Shown here in pieces: positions 55,394 to 63,685 of a stretch of DNA of 64,000 nucleotides; within the stretch, counting starts at the first letter, position 1; each line of letters starts with the position of its first letter. Both the position numbers and the translations under genes were made by a program. Below the pieces are notes generated by a model. It was not told where the DNA came from and ran no database searches. It was given only the letters and a program-made list of their open reading frames with translations. Source of the stretch: Sva-07 sp963743825 (GTDB taxonomy: Bacteria > Actinomycetota > Acidimicrobiia > Acidimicrobiales > Ilumatobacteraceae); contig CAVURC010000019.1 in the NCBI GenBank assembly GCA_963743825.1, positions 1 to 64,000 of the forward strand, in the 5' to 3' direction.

Positions 55394-55840
55394 ATGAAGG
55401 TCATTCTTCGTTCCGATCTCGATGGTCTCGGCAAGCGTGGCGACATCGTCGAGGTGGCCGACGGCCATGCGCGCAACTTCTTGTTCCCGAAGGGCCACGC
55501 GATCGTGGCCTCCGACGGTGCGGTCGAGCAGGCCGGCCAGATGCGCCAGGCCCGCGATCAGCGCGACTCCAGCGCCCGTGAAGCTGCGACCACCATTGCC
55601 AGCACGCTCGTGCCCAAGGTGATCACGGTGTCGGCCAAGGCCGGCCCCGAAGGCAAGCTCTTCGGTTCGATCACGTCGGCTGACGTGGTTGCCGCCGTCC
55701 ACGAGCAGACCGACATCGAGCTCGATCGTCGTCAGATCGAAGTCGACGTGATCAAGACTGTCGGTCAGCACACGGTGACGGCGTCGCTGCACAACGACGT
55801 GTCGTTCCCGATCACCATCGACGTCGTCGCAGCCAACTGA
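55394..55840 (+). CDS. rplI: 50S ribosomal protein L9
   Basis: 148 residues. MKVILRSDLDGLGKRGDIVEVADGHARNFLFPKGHA is the L9 N-terminal domain; a connecting helix and a C-terminal domain (LFGSITSADVVAAV) follow. Last gene of the cluster before dnaB. Confidence 0.96.
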   Translation: MKVILRSDLDGLGKRGDIVEVADGHARNFLFPKGHAIVASDGAVEQAGQMRQARDQRDSSAREAATTIASTLVPKVITVSAKAGPEGKLFGSITSADVVAAVHEQTDIELDRRQIEVDVIKTVGQHTVTASLHNDVSFPITIDVVAAN

Positions 55841-55914
55841 CCGACGTCGCACGGCCTGGCACACGCCAGGTCCGATGTCGACAAGTGTGGTGTGAGACCC
55901 TTGGTTCAACGCGC

Positions 55915-55969
55915 TTGCCCACAGGTTGTGCACAGACTGTCGGTCCACAGGATTCGAGAGTTGTCCACA
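55915..55969 (+). promoter_or_regulatory. Cluster of four DnaA-box-like sites upstream of dnaB
   Basis: Direct repeats at 55915-55923 (TTGCCCACA), 55926-55934 (TTGTGCACA), 55941-55949 (CGGTCCACA) and 55961-55969 (perfect TTGTCCACA), all on the plus strand and spaced 11, 15 and 20 bases. It lies 74 bases before dnaB. Confidence 0.65.
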
Positions 55970-56042
55970 GGCGTTCAACAGGCAAGACCCAGGGTTGTTC
56001 CTCTTCCATCGCACAGGAAACCCCTGAGAGAGTGGGATCCCC

Positions 56043-57428
56043 ATGTCGATCGATCGAGAACTCGGAACCAACCGCACTGAGCGCAGTGGTAGTGCCACAA
56101 GCCGTGGCGGGCGCGTGCCTCCCCACAACCTGCAGGCCGAGGAGTCGGTGCTCGGCGCACTGCTGTTGTCGCGTGACGCCATCGGCGTCGTCGGCGAGGC
56201 CGGGCTCAACGTCCGTGACTTCTACAGCCCTGCGCACCAGCAGATCTTCGACTCGGTCCGCTCGCTGTATTCGTCGTCGGGCCCCGTCGACGTGGTCACG
56301 GTTGCCGACGAGCTGCGCCGCCACGGACTGCTCGACGAGATCGGTGGCATCGCGCGGCTGAACGACCTGCAGAACGCCACGCCGTCGGTGTCGGGTGCCG
56401 AACACTATGCCCGCATCGTGATGGACACGGCGCTGCTGCGACGCCTGATCCAGACGGCCGGCGAGATCACCGACCTCGCCTTCAGTGAGCCCGACGACGT
56501 CACCAAGGCCGTCGACCTCGCCGAGTCGAAGATGTTCGAAGTGGCCGAGGATCGTGTGGTCGATTCGACCCGCCAGATCCAGGAACTCCTCAACGAGACG
56601 ATGGATCAACTCGAGGAGAACTACGAGCGCGGCGACACCATCACCGGTGCGGCAACCGGCTACGACGATCTCGACGAACTGCTGTCGGGTCTCCAGCCGA
56701 GCACCCTGAACATCGTCGGTGCCCGCCCGGCGATGGGAAAAACCAGTTTCGGGTTGGGTATGGCGACCCACATTGCGAAGCATTCGGCCAAGCCGGTGCT
56801 CGTGTTCTCGCTCGAGATGGGACACTCGGAACTGACGCAGCGCATCCTCGCGAGCGAGGCGAAGGTCGACTCGACGAAGTTGCGCACCGGCAAGCTCAGC
56901 GAAAGCGACTGGTCGAAGATCGGGCTCGCGGTCGGTCGGTTGGAAGTGCCGTTGTTCCTCGACGACAACCCGCAGGTCACGGTGATGGAGATCCGTGCCA
57001 AGGCACGGCGCATCAAGGCCCAGCACGGCGGACTGGCGCTGATCATGATCGATTACCTGCAGCTGATGAGCGGCAGTGGGCGCTCGGAGAACCGCCAGCT
57101 CGAAGTCAGCGAGATCAGTCGAAACCTGAAGGTGCTCGCCCGTGAGCTGGAGGTGCCGATCGTTGCGCTCAGCCAGCTGAGCCGAAACCTCGAGGCCCGG
57201 TCGGACAAACGTCCGATGCTGGCCGACCTGCGCGAGTCGGGCTCGCTCGAACAGGACGCCGACGTGGTGATGTTCCTCTACCGCGACGAGGTCTACAACC
57301 CCGAGTCGCCCGACAAGGGCTCGGCCGAGGTGATCGTCTCGAAGCATCGATCCGGCCCGATCGGCACCAAGCGACTGGTCTTCCTCGGCCAGTACACGAG
57401 ATTCGACAACGCCGCCCGCTCGATGTGA
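56043..57428 (+). CDS. dnaB: Replicative DNA helicase DnaB
   Basis: 461 residues. The N-terminal domain (PPHNLQAEESVLGALLLSRDA) and a RecA-like C-terminal domain with Walker A GARPAMGKTSFG, Walker B LALIMIDYLQLMSG and arginine-finger region. No intein. It is the replication-fork helicase loaded by DnaA and DciA. A cluster of DnaA boxes lies upstream; the stop codon starts a palindromic repeat. Confidence 0.97.
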   Translation: MSIDRELGTNRTERSGSATSRGGRVPPHNLQAEESVLGALLLSRDAIGVVGEAGLNVRDFYSPAHQQIFDSVRSLYSSSGPVDVVTVADELRRHGLLDEIGGIARLNDLQNATPSVSGAEHYARIVMDTALLRRLIQTAGEITDLAFSEPDDVTKAVDLAESKMFEVAEDRVVDSTRQIQELLNETMDQLEENYERGDTITGAATGYDDLDELLSGLQPSTLNIVGARPAMGKTSFGLGMATHIAKHSAKPVLVFSLEMGHSELTQRILASEAKVDSTKLRTGKLSESDWSKIGLAVGRLEVPLFLDDNPQVTVMEIRAKARRIKAQHGGLALIMIDYLQLMSGSGRSENRQLEVSEISRNLKVLARELEVPIVALSQLSRNLEARSDKRPMLADLRESGSLEQDADVVMFLYRDEVYNPESPDKGSAEVIVSKHRSGPIGTKRLVFLGQYTRFDNAARSM

Positions 57429-57463
57429 CGTACACGATGTGTCAGACACATCGTGTACGTCAC
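57425..57463. terminator. 18-bp palindrome joining two convergent stop codons
   Basis: Arms of 18 bases (57425-57442 and 57446-57463) pair around CAG. The core arms ACGTACACGATGTGT and ACACATCGTGTACGT are identical to those at 18921-18953. The dnaB stop (57426-57428) and the stop of the opposing gene (57462-57460) lie in symmetric positions within the arms. A bidirectional terminator is likely. Confidence 0.7.
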
Positions 57464-58475
57464 CAGTGGCGCAGGTCGATGGGCCAACGGTCGCGGATGT
57501 TGTCACCGTCCACGATCCAGAAGTTCTCGTGTCGGGCCACGGTCGGGTCGACATGCGACGGCCAGATGCGGACGCGGTCGCCGACCTTCCAGTTGCCGAG
57601 TTCGCGAGGCAGCAGTGTGATGTGTTCATCGGAGCAGAAGAACACGTCACCCTCGTCCCACGACGGGTTGCCATGATCCATGCCGAAGGCCTTCAGGCCG
57701 GCGTCGGCGATGATCCAACCCTTCGAGCTGATCGACACGACGGTGGCCAGCACGGACAACGCCTTCTCGAACGGTGACTCGAGTTCGTCGTACTGGGTGT
57801 CCATCAGCATGTAGGAACCTGCCTGGATCTCGGTGCACCACGTGTTGAGATCGAACGTGCCGGTGCCCCCGCCCGACACGATGTCGCCGCCCACCATCGA
57901 GTGCGCCTGCAGCAGGATCGCCATCGCCACTTCGACCTTCTCGCGCTTGGCGGCGCGGTCGTGGATCATCATGAGATGGCCTTCGTACCCCATCACGCCG
58001 CGCACCTCGAGGCCGGCCGAGCGGGCCCGATCAGCGAGGCGCCCGGCATCCTCCACATCGCAACCGCACCGTGGCAGGCCGACATCGACATCGACCAGCA
58101 CCGAGCGGACACCTCCGCGAACTGCGGCGTCGAGCGTCTCGTCGGAATCGATCGCCACGGTGATGTTCGCTCGGTCGGCGAGCGCTCCCAGTCGGGCGGC
58201 GTCGAGCGTCTCGTTGGCGAGGAGGAGGTCATCGGTGAGGCCGGCGGCCACGAGTCCCTCGATCTCTCGCGGTGTCGCGGCGCAGAAGCTGTGGTGCCCA
58301 TCGGCGTCGAGCCGTTTCGCCATCTCGGTCGACTTGAACGCCTTGACGTGTGGGCGAAGCTGGCGCCGGGGAGCACGGCGTCCATCGCAGCCAGGTTGCG
58401 GTCGAACGTGGGAGCGTCGACGAGGAGTGCCGGCGTGGTCAGGTCGTCGATCGTCACGGGTGTCGGAGAGGTCAC
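57460..58475 (-). CDS. D-threonine-aldolase / alanine-racemase-N-type PLP enzyme (frameshifted)
   Basis: About 338 residues. The barrel starts VTIDDLTTPALLVDAPTFDRNLAAM; the PLP Lys is in LRPHVKAFKS, then VAAGLTDDLLLANETLDA, VDVDVGLPRCG and the C-terminal ALLPRELGNWKVGDRVRIWPSHV-type D-serine-dehydratase-like domain with DEHITLLP and HVDPT. Metal-dependent D-threonine aldolases have this layout. The frame shifts by -1 at about 58355-58365, joining GAS and LRPHVK. Substrate unproved. Confidence 0.78.
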
Positions 58476-58516
58476 GACCCCATCTTGGTCGAAGCTCCCG
58501 GCACTACCGTGGCCCT

Positions 58517-59761
58517 GTGCTCGACCTCGACTTCGTCCGCTCCAACTTTCCCGCCTTCTCCCGCCCCATCAACGATGACCAGTCGTTCTTCGAGAACGCC
58601 GGTGGCTCCTTCGCCTGTCGTCAGACCATCGAGGCGATGAGCAGCTACTACACCGATCTCAAGGTGCAGCCGTACAGCGAGTTCGAGTCGTCGGCACAGG
58701 CCGGCGCACTGATGGATCGGTCACGGGGGAGATGGGCGCAGGTGCTCGGGGTGGAGCCCCGTGAGGTCGTCTTCGGTCCGTCCACCTCGGCCAATACCTA
58801 TGTACTGGCGCATGCCTTCGCGGACGTGTTGGAGCCGGGCAACGAGGTCATCGTCACCAATCAGGACCACGAGGCCAACACGGGCGCCGTTCGTCGAGCC
58901 GCCGAGCGTGTCGGCTGCACCATCAAGGAGTGGCGGACCGATCCGGTCACCGGGCTGCTCGACATCGCCGACTTCGAGGAGTTGTTGAGTGAGCGGACCG
59001 GGCTGGTGACGGTACCGCACGCTTCCAACATCGTCGGCAAGGAGAACGACGTCACCCGCATCACCACGCTGGCCCACGCGGTCGGCGCGAGGGTCATCGT
59101 CGATGGTGTCTCCTTTGCCCCGCACAGCCTTCCCGACGTGGCCGCGATCGGCGCCGACGTCTACCTCTTCAGCCTGTACAAGACGTACTCGGTCCATCAG
59201 GGTCTGATGGTGGTACGCGCCGGGCTGATGGCCGAGTTGCCGAACCAGAGCCACTTCTTCAACGACAACGTCGCCGACAAGCGCCTCAACCCGGCTGGTC
59301 CCGATCACGCCCAGGTGGCGTCGGCTGCTGCGGTGCTCGACTACGTCGAGGCGCTGCACCGTCACCATGGCGGCGCCGACACCGACGGACTCCCCGTCGC
59401 TGCGGCTGCGGTCTCGGCGCTCTGGCGCGAACACGAGGACTCGCTGACACCGGCGTTGCTCGACGTGTTGGCCGACCGTGACGATGTTCGCCTGATCGGG
59501 CCTGCGACGCTCGATGCGACCACGGGGCACCGGTGTCCCACCGTTGCGTTCAGCCCCCTCGCCGAGGATCCGCAGGTCGTGGCCCACGAACTCGTCGAGC
59601 GGGGCGTGCAGACCAGCTCGGGTCATTACTACGCCGCTCGGATGCTCGATGGTGTCGGCATCGACCCGGACCGTGGTGTCGTGCGACTTTCGTTCGTGCA
59701 CTACACCTCGCCTGCTGATCTCGATCGGGCGGTGAACGCGCTGGCTGACGTGCTCGGCTGA
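58517..59761 (+). CDS. Class V aminotransferase / cysteine-desulfurase-like
   Basis: 414 residues. VRSNFPAFSRPINDDQSFFENAGGS opens like class V aminotransferases; the PLP pocket has VIVTNQDHEANTGAV, VPHASNIVGKENDV, VIVDGVSFAPHS and the Schiff-base Lys in FSLYKTYSVHQG. C-terminal RLSFVHYTSPADLDRAV. It belongs to the CsdA-like family of uncertain substrate. A GTG start at 58517 is used; 41 bases from the divergent aldolase-like gene. Confidence 0.82.
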   Translation: MLDLDFVRSNFPAFSRPINDDQSFFENAGGSFACRQTIEAMSSYYTDLKVQPYSEFESSAQAGALMDRSRGRWAQVLGVEPREVVFGPSTSANTYVLAHAFADVLEPGNEVIVTNQDHEANTGAVRRAAERVGCTIKEWRTDPVTGLLDIADFEELLSERTGLVTVPHASNIVGKENDVTRITTLAHAVGARVIVDGVSFAPHSLPDVAAIGADVYLFSLYKTYSVHQGLMVVRAGLMAELPNQSHFFNDNVADKRLNPAGPDHAQVASAAAVLDYVEALHRHHGGADTDGLPVAAAAVSALWREHEDSLTPALLDVLADRDDVRLIGPATLDATTGHRCPTVAFSPLAEDPQVVAHELVERGVQTSSGHYYAARMLDGVGIDPDRGVVRLSFVHYTSPADLDRAVNALADVLG

Positions 59762-59832
59762 AGCCGGGCTGGCGCGCACCAACGTCGCGTTGGGACCAAA
59801 GACCCTGCCGGAGGTGAACGCCGAGGAAGATA

Positions 59833-59868
59833 TTGGAACAACGTTCCAATTCTGGAACGTTGTTCCAA
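59833..59868. promoter_or_regulatory. Large perfect operator palindrome
   Basis: Arms TTGGAACAACGTTCCA (59833-59848) and TGGAACGTTGTTCCAA (59853-59868) around ATTC. Each arm is itself nearly palindromic (GGAACxxCGTTCC type), which looks like two adjacent dimer sites for a TetR-type repressor. It precedes the diiron operon; no regulator gene adjoins it. Confidence 0.7.
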
Positions 59869-59888
59869 TGCAGAAAGCTGGTCCCGAC

Positions 59889-60761
59889 ATGGCTGAATTC
59901 CTCGCGCAGTACTCGATCCAACGGTGGATGGAGATGTGTCCGCAGGGCTACCTGGAAGACACCGTCTACGGCCATGAGGCGGACGCTCACGAACCCGAGA
60001 TGCTGCTTGCCGACGACGACGAGCGCGAGGCAGCGATCCGCACCACGGTGGGCCTGGTTGTCGGCGAGCGCTGCGCGCTGGCGGCCTCCTCCGGACTGGT
60101 CAACGCGGCACCCGACTACCCGAGCAAGCGATTCCTCGCGACGCAGACGCTCGACGAGGCGCGCCACGTCGAGATCTTCACCCAGCGACTGTTCGATCTC
60201 GGCGTGAAGCCGGACGATCTCGAGTCGACGATCAGCCGCTACGCCAACCCGAACCTCGTGAAGTTCGCCGAGGTGTTGCTCGAGAAGGTGGATGCGGGTG
60301 ACTTCGTCGCCGGCGTGGTGGGCCAGAACATCGTGCTCGAAGGCATGGCGTTCACCGTGTTCGAACTGCTCGAGGCGGGCAACCGCGAGTTCAACCCCAA
60401 GTTCTCCCAGACCCTGAAGGGGACGATTGCCGACGAACGCCGCCATGTCGGCTTCGGCGAGAACCGCATCGGTTCGCTCATCGTCCAGTACCCGGAGAAG
60501 AAGCCGGAGATCGAACGGATGCAGCAGGAGATGGCGTACTACATGCTCGCCACGTTCAGTGACTCGTTCAGCAACGCCGATCGCAAGCCGGCGCCCGCAC
60601 CGACGGCCTCGACGGCGACCGCCGACTTCCACGGCACCAACCTGGCCACCGCGACGCCCGAGGAGATGGAGGCGGTGCTCGCCAACACCGTCATCGGCGA
60701 ATTCAAGACCCGTCTCGCTCGGGTCGGACTCGAGTATCAGACCCCCACCGTCCCGGCATGA
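59889..60761 (+). CDS. Diiron ferritin-like (R2-like) protein A
   Basis: 290 residues from the chosen start. A diiron four-helix bundle with all expected ligands: E in VVGERCALAA, E and H in LDEARHVEIF, E in IVLEGMAFTV and E and H in ADERRHVGFGE. These are typical of the ribonucleotide-reductase-R2-like / ferritin-like superfamily. The final 60 residues are a Pro/Thr-rich linker and a short helix. The start is uncertain: ATG 59868 overlaps the operator and has no ribosome site; ATG 59889 (MAEFLAQYS) has AGAAAG 11 bases upstream, so it is used. TTG 59790 would include the operator. Ends overlapped with the paralogue. Confidence 0.75.
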   Translation: MAEFLAQYSIQRWMEMCPQGYLEDTVYGHEADAHEPEMLLADDDEREAAIRTTVGLVVGERCALAASSGLVNAAPDYPSKRFLATQTLDEARHVEIFTQRLFDLGVKPDDLESTISRYANPNLVKFAEVLLEKVDAGDFVAGVVGQNIVLEGMAFTVFELLEAGNREFNPKFSQTLKGTIADERRHVGFGENRIGSLIVQYPEKKPEIERMQQEMAYYMLATFSDSFSNADRKPAPAPTASTATADFHGTNLATATPEEMEAVLANTVIGEFKTRLARVGLEYQTPTVPA

Positions 60762-61543
60762 CCGCGGTCGACACCGACGACTTCGATCCGCACGCACTGG
60801 ACGAGCAGGACTTCCTCGACGAGGTCCACTCGTTCCAGTTCTGGTTCGACTCGATCGAGGGCTACCTGACGGATCGACCGTACGGGCGGCTCGAGACCAC
60901 CGTCGAGGAGGTGCTCGACGACGCCCGTCGCGAACGGCTCATCACCTCGCTGTGCAACTACTGCGTGGGCGAGACCGCAGCGCTCGAAGGTGCCGCAGGC
61001 CTGGTGCAGTTGGCTCCGGATCGCAACTCGAAGATCTTCATGGCCACGCAGGTGGTCGACGAGGCACGTCATCTCGAGGTCTTCCTGCACCGGCTGCGTG
61101 AACTCGGTGTCGCCGATCCCGAGCGGGAGATCGAACGCCGGGCGCAACCGGCGCTCGTCGACTTCAAGGGCGCCCTGCTGGAGTTGGTCGACCAAGGCGA
61201 CTGGCAGGCGGCGCTGTTCGCCCAGAACGTGATCCTGGAGACGATGGAATACACCGTCTTTCGCCTGCATGCAGCAAACGCCGACCCGGTGACCAAGGAC
61301 GTACTGGCAGGGGTGATCTCCGACGAGCGCCGCCACGCCGGGTTCGGCGAGAACGACCTGGGCCGCAGCCTTGCCACTGATCCGTCGGGGCGCGGACACC
61401 TTCGCGAGATCCGCACCAGGCTCGATGCGATGGTGCTCGGGGTGTTCGAAGCCGCCCTCGCCGACATCGGCGCCCCGACCGAAGGCCACGAGCAGCTCGC
61501 CGGCGAGTATCTCGAGGCCGTCGAGCGACTCGGGCTGACCTGA
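60758..61543 (+). CDS. Diiron ferritin-like protein B (paralogue)
   Basis: 261 residues, a paralogue of the preceding gene with the same six ligands: E in VGETAALEG, E/H in VDEARHLEVF, E in VILETMEYTV and E/H in SDERRHAGFGE. It lacks the Pro-rich tail. Overlapping start and stop (ATGA) with A. The pair likely form a heteromeric complex; substrate and role are unknown. Confidence 0.78.
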   Translation: MTAVDTDDFDPHALDEQDFLDEVHSFQFWFDSIEGYLTDRPYGRLETTVEEVLDDARRERLITSLCNYCVGETAALEGAAGLVQLAPDRNSKIFMATQVVDEARHLEVFLHRLRELGVADPEREIERRAQPALVDFKGALLELVDQGDWQAALFAQNVILETMEYTVFRLHAANADPVTKDVLAGVISDERRHAGFGENDLGRSLATDPSGRGHLREIRTRLDAMVLGVFEAALADIGAPTEGHEQLAGEYLEAVERLGLT

Positions 61544-61842
61544 TGACCGACATCGACGTCTCCGCTCCCCACATCGGCGCCGACCCCACTCGACAGCGCT
61601 TCGAATTGGAGGAGATGGGATTCAAGGAAGTCCCCAAGAAGTGGCGCAAGTTCTACCGCTACTGGCAGGGCGCCTACGACACGTTGGCGCCGAACGAGGT
61701 GATCTGCCCGGTGTGCAAGGTCGTCATCCGTGCCACACGGGAACTCCGCCCCGGCGACAAGGTGTATTGCATGCCGTGCATGTCGCGCATGGTCGTGGTG
61801 GTCGGCGAGGACGGACGCCTGGAGGCCGAAGTGACCTTCTGA
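61543..61842 (+). CDS. Zinc-ribbon protein, third gene of the diiron operon
   Basis: 99 residues. A basic helix-rich start (KWRKFYRYWQGAYD) precedes a zinc ribbon (ICPVCKVVIRATRELRPGDKVYCMPCMSRMVVVV; C-x-x-C ... C-x-x-C). Its start overlaps the stop of gene B (TGATG), so co-translation is clear. It may be an adaptor, electron-transfer-type or maturation partner; none is proved. Confidence 0.65.
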   Translation: MTDIDVSAPHIGADPTRQRFELEEMGFKEVPKKWRKFYRYWQGAYDTLAPNEVICPVCKVVIRATRELRPGDKVYCMPCMSRMVVVVGEDGRLEAEVTF

Positions 61843-61914
61843 GGTCACCGGCTGAATTCACCTCCTGAGGCACCCTCTGAGTTGCGCACCGGTCTGAGCG
61901 CCTACGCTTCAACC

Positions 61915-62427
61915 GTGCCCGAAGCAGCCCCCGTCATCGGTGTCGTCATGGGGTCGTCGAGTGACTGGCCGACGATGTCGAAGGCCGTCGACGTGCTCGT
62001 CTCGTTCGGTGTCGCCCATGAGGCCCGAGTGGTCAGCGCCCATCGGATGCCCGACGAGATGTTCACCTATGCCGCCGAAGCCCGTGCGCGCGGGATCCGC
62101 GTGATCATCGCCGGCGCCGGTGGGGCCGCCCATCTGCCCGGCATGTTGGCAGCGAAGACGACGGTGCCGGTCCTCGGCGTTCCCGTGCCATCTCGCCACC
62201 TGTCGGGCCAGGACTCGCTCTACTCGATCGTGCAGATGCCCGCCGGTGTGCCGGTGGCGACGTTCGCGATCGGCGAGGCCGGAGCCACGAACGCGGCGCT
62301 GTTCGCCGTGGCGTTGCTCGCCGACACCGATCCACAGCTCCGTGGTGCGCTCGAGGCGTACCGAACGTCGCGCCGTGACCAGGCCACGTCGTCGGTGCTT
62401 CCACCCGAGGATCCGACCGGTGGGTGA
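61915..62427 (+). CDS. purE: N5-carboxyaminoimidazole ribonucleotide mutase
   Basis: 170 residues. Active-site motifs GVVMGSSSDWPTM, VVSAHRMPDEMF and AGAGGAAHLPGMLAAKT; SLYSIVQMPAGVPVATFAIG. It converts N5-CAIR to CAIR in purine synthesis. GTG at 61915; adjacent to purK with 9 bases, though the usual order is often purK-purE. Confidence 0.95.
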   Translation: MPEAAPVIGVVMGSSSDWPTMSKAVDVLVSFGVAHEARVVSAHRMPDEMFTYAAEARARGIRVIIAGAGGAAHLPGMLAAKTTVPVLGVPVPSRHLSGQDSLYSIVQMPAGVPVATFAIGEAGATNAALFAVALLADTDPQLRGALEAYRTSRRDQATSSVLPPEDPTGG

Positions 62428-62436
62428 CGGTTCTCG

Positions 62437-63576
62437 ATGAGTCGCCAGCCGGTGCACGCCCCGGCGACGCTCGGGGTTCTCGGTGGAGGTCAGCTGGGGC
62501 GCTACACCGTGATGGCGGCAGCGACGATGGGCTATCGCACCATCGTGCTCGATCCTGATCCGTCCGCTCCGGCGGGGGCGATGGCTCACGAGCACCTCGT
62601 TGCCGCATACGACGATCCGGCGTCGCTGCGACGACTGGCGTTCGACTGCGACGTCGTGACGACCGAGTTCGAGAACCCTCCCGCAGCGGCGCTCGACGAA
62701 CTGGCCGCGACGGTCATCGTCGCACCGTCGCCGCATTCGGTGGGCATTGCGCAGGACCGGATCGCCGAGAAGGCGTTCCTCATCGACAACGGCTTTCCGG
62801 TCGGGGCGTACACCGTGCTGGCCGACGTCGATCAGCCGCCGATCGAGCCATCACTCGTCGATGGTGGTGCCGTCGTCAAGACGGCCCGTCTCGGCTATGA
62901 CGGCAAGGGGCAACGTTCGGTCGACGGTGTCGCGCAGACGCTGGCGGCGTGGGCCGAACTCGGCGGAGTGCCGTGCGTGGTCGAACGGCGTCTCGACCTG
63001 CAGACCGAGTTGAGCGTGATCGTGGCGCGTACCGTCGACGGACGTGTCGAGGCGTGGCCGGTCGCCGAGAACCGCCACGTCGGCGGCGTTCTCGATCTGA
63101 CGGTCGTGCCGGCGGCGGTGCCGCGCAAGGTCGCCGATCGTGCGGTTGGGTTGGCGATGGCGATCGCCGATGCGCTCGACTATGTCGGAGTCCTCGCGGT
63201 CGAACTGTTCGTGGTCGACGGTGAGTTGCTCGTCAACGAACTCGCGCCTCGGCCCCACAACAGCGGCCACTGGACGCTCGACGCGTGCGTCACCAGCCAG
63301 TTCGAACAACAGGTCAGGGCGGTGTGTGGCCTCGGTCTCGGGAGCACGGCGATGACAGCTCCGTCGGTCGCGATGGTCAACCTGCTCGGCGATCTGTGGG
63401 AGAGCGGCGAGCCCGACTGGACGATCGTGTTCGACGATCCGCACGCCAAGCTGCATCTCTACGGCAAGAGCCAAGCTCGGCCGGGCCGCAAGATGGGCCA
63501 CCTCACGGTGACCTCCGATGTCGCGACGGCGGCGGTTGCACGAGCCCTCGAGCTCCGGTCAGCCGTCGTTCGCTGA
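62437..63576 (+). CDS. purK: N5-carboxyaminoimidazole ribonucleotide synthase
   Basis: 379 residues. ATP-grasp: LGVLGGGQLGRYTVMAA, VVKTARLGYDGKGQ, VERRLDLQTELSVIVAR and NELAPRPHNSGHWTLDAC. It makes N5-CAIR from AIR, ATP and bicarbonate. It follows purE; the pair are an operon. Confidence 0.96.
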   Translation: MSRQPVHAPATLGVLGGGQLGRYTVMAAATMGYRTIVLDPDPSAPAGAMAHEHLVAAYDDPASLRRLAFDCDVVTTEFENPPAAALDELAATVIVAPSPHSVGIAQDRIAEKAFLIDNGFPVGAYTVLADVDQPPIEPSLVDGGAVVKTARLGYDGKGQRSVDGVAQTLAAWAELGGVPCVVERRLDLQTELSVIVARTVDGRVEAWPVAENRHVGGVLDLTVVPAAVPRKVADRAVGLAMAIADALDYVGVLAVELFVVDGELLVNELAPRPHNSGHWTLDACVTSQFEQQVRAVCGLGLGSTAMTAPSVAMVNLLGDLWESGEPDWTIVFDDPHAKLHLYGKSQARPGRKMGHLTVTSDVATAAVARALELRSAVVR

Positions 63577-63595
63577 CAGATGGTCTCCCCACCCC

Positions 63596-63646
63596 GGTTT
63601 GCGTGACGGTTTGGTTGGCCCGTTCCAATTGTTCTGCAACACAAAC
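63596..63646. repeat. Palindromic intergenic repeat (copy 2)
   Basis: GGTTTGCGTGAC at the left end and a degraded ACACAAAC at the right end, sharing a core of over 20 identical bases with the reverse complement of the 6101-6151 element (core contains GGTTTGGTTGGCCCGTTCC). It lies between convergent purK and the pirin gene. Confidence 0.65.
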
Positions 63647-63685
63647 GGGAATGGGGGCGGGCGGGGTGCCGGCCGGGGCGTTGTC

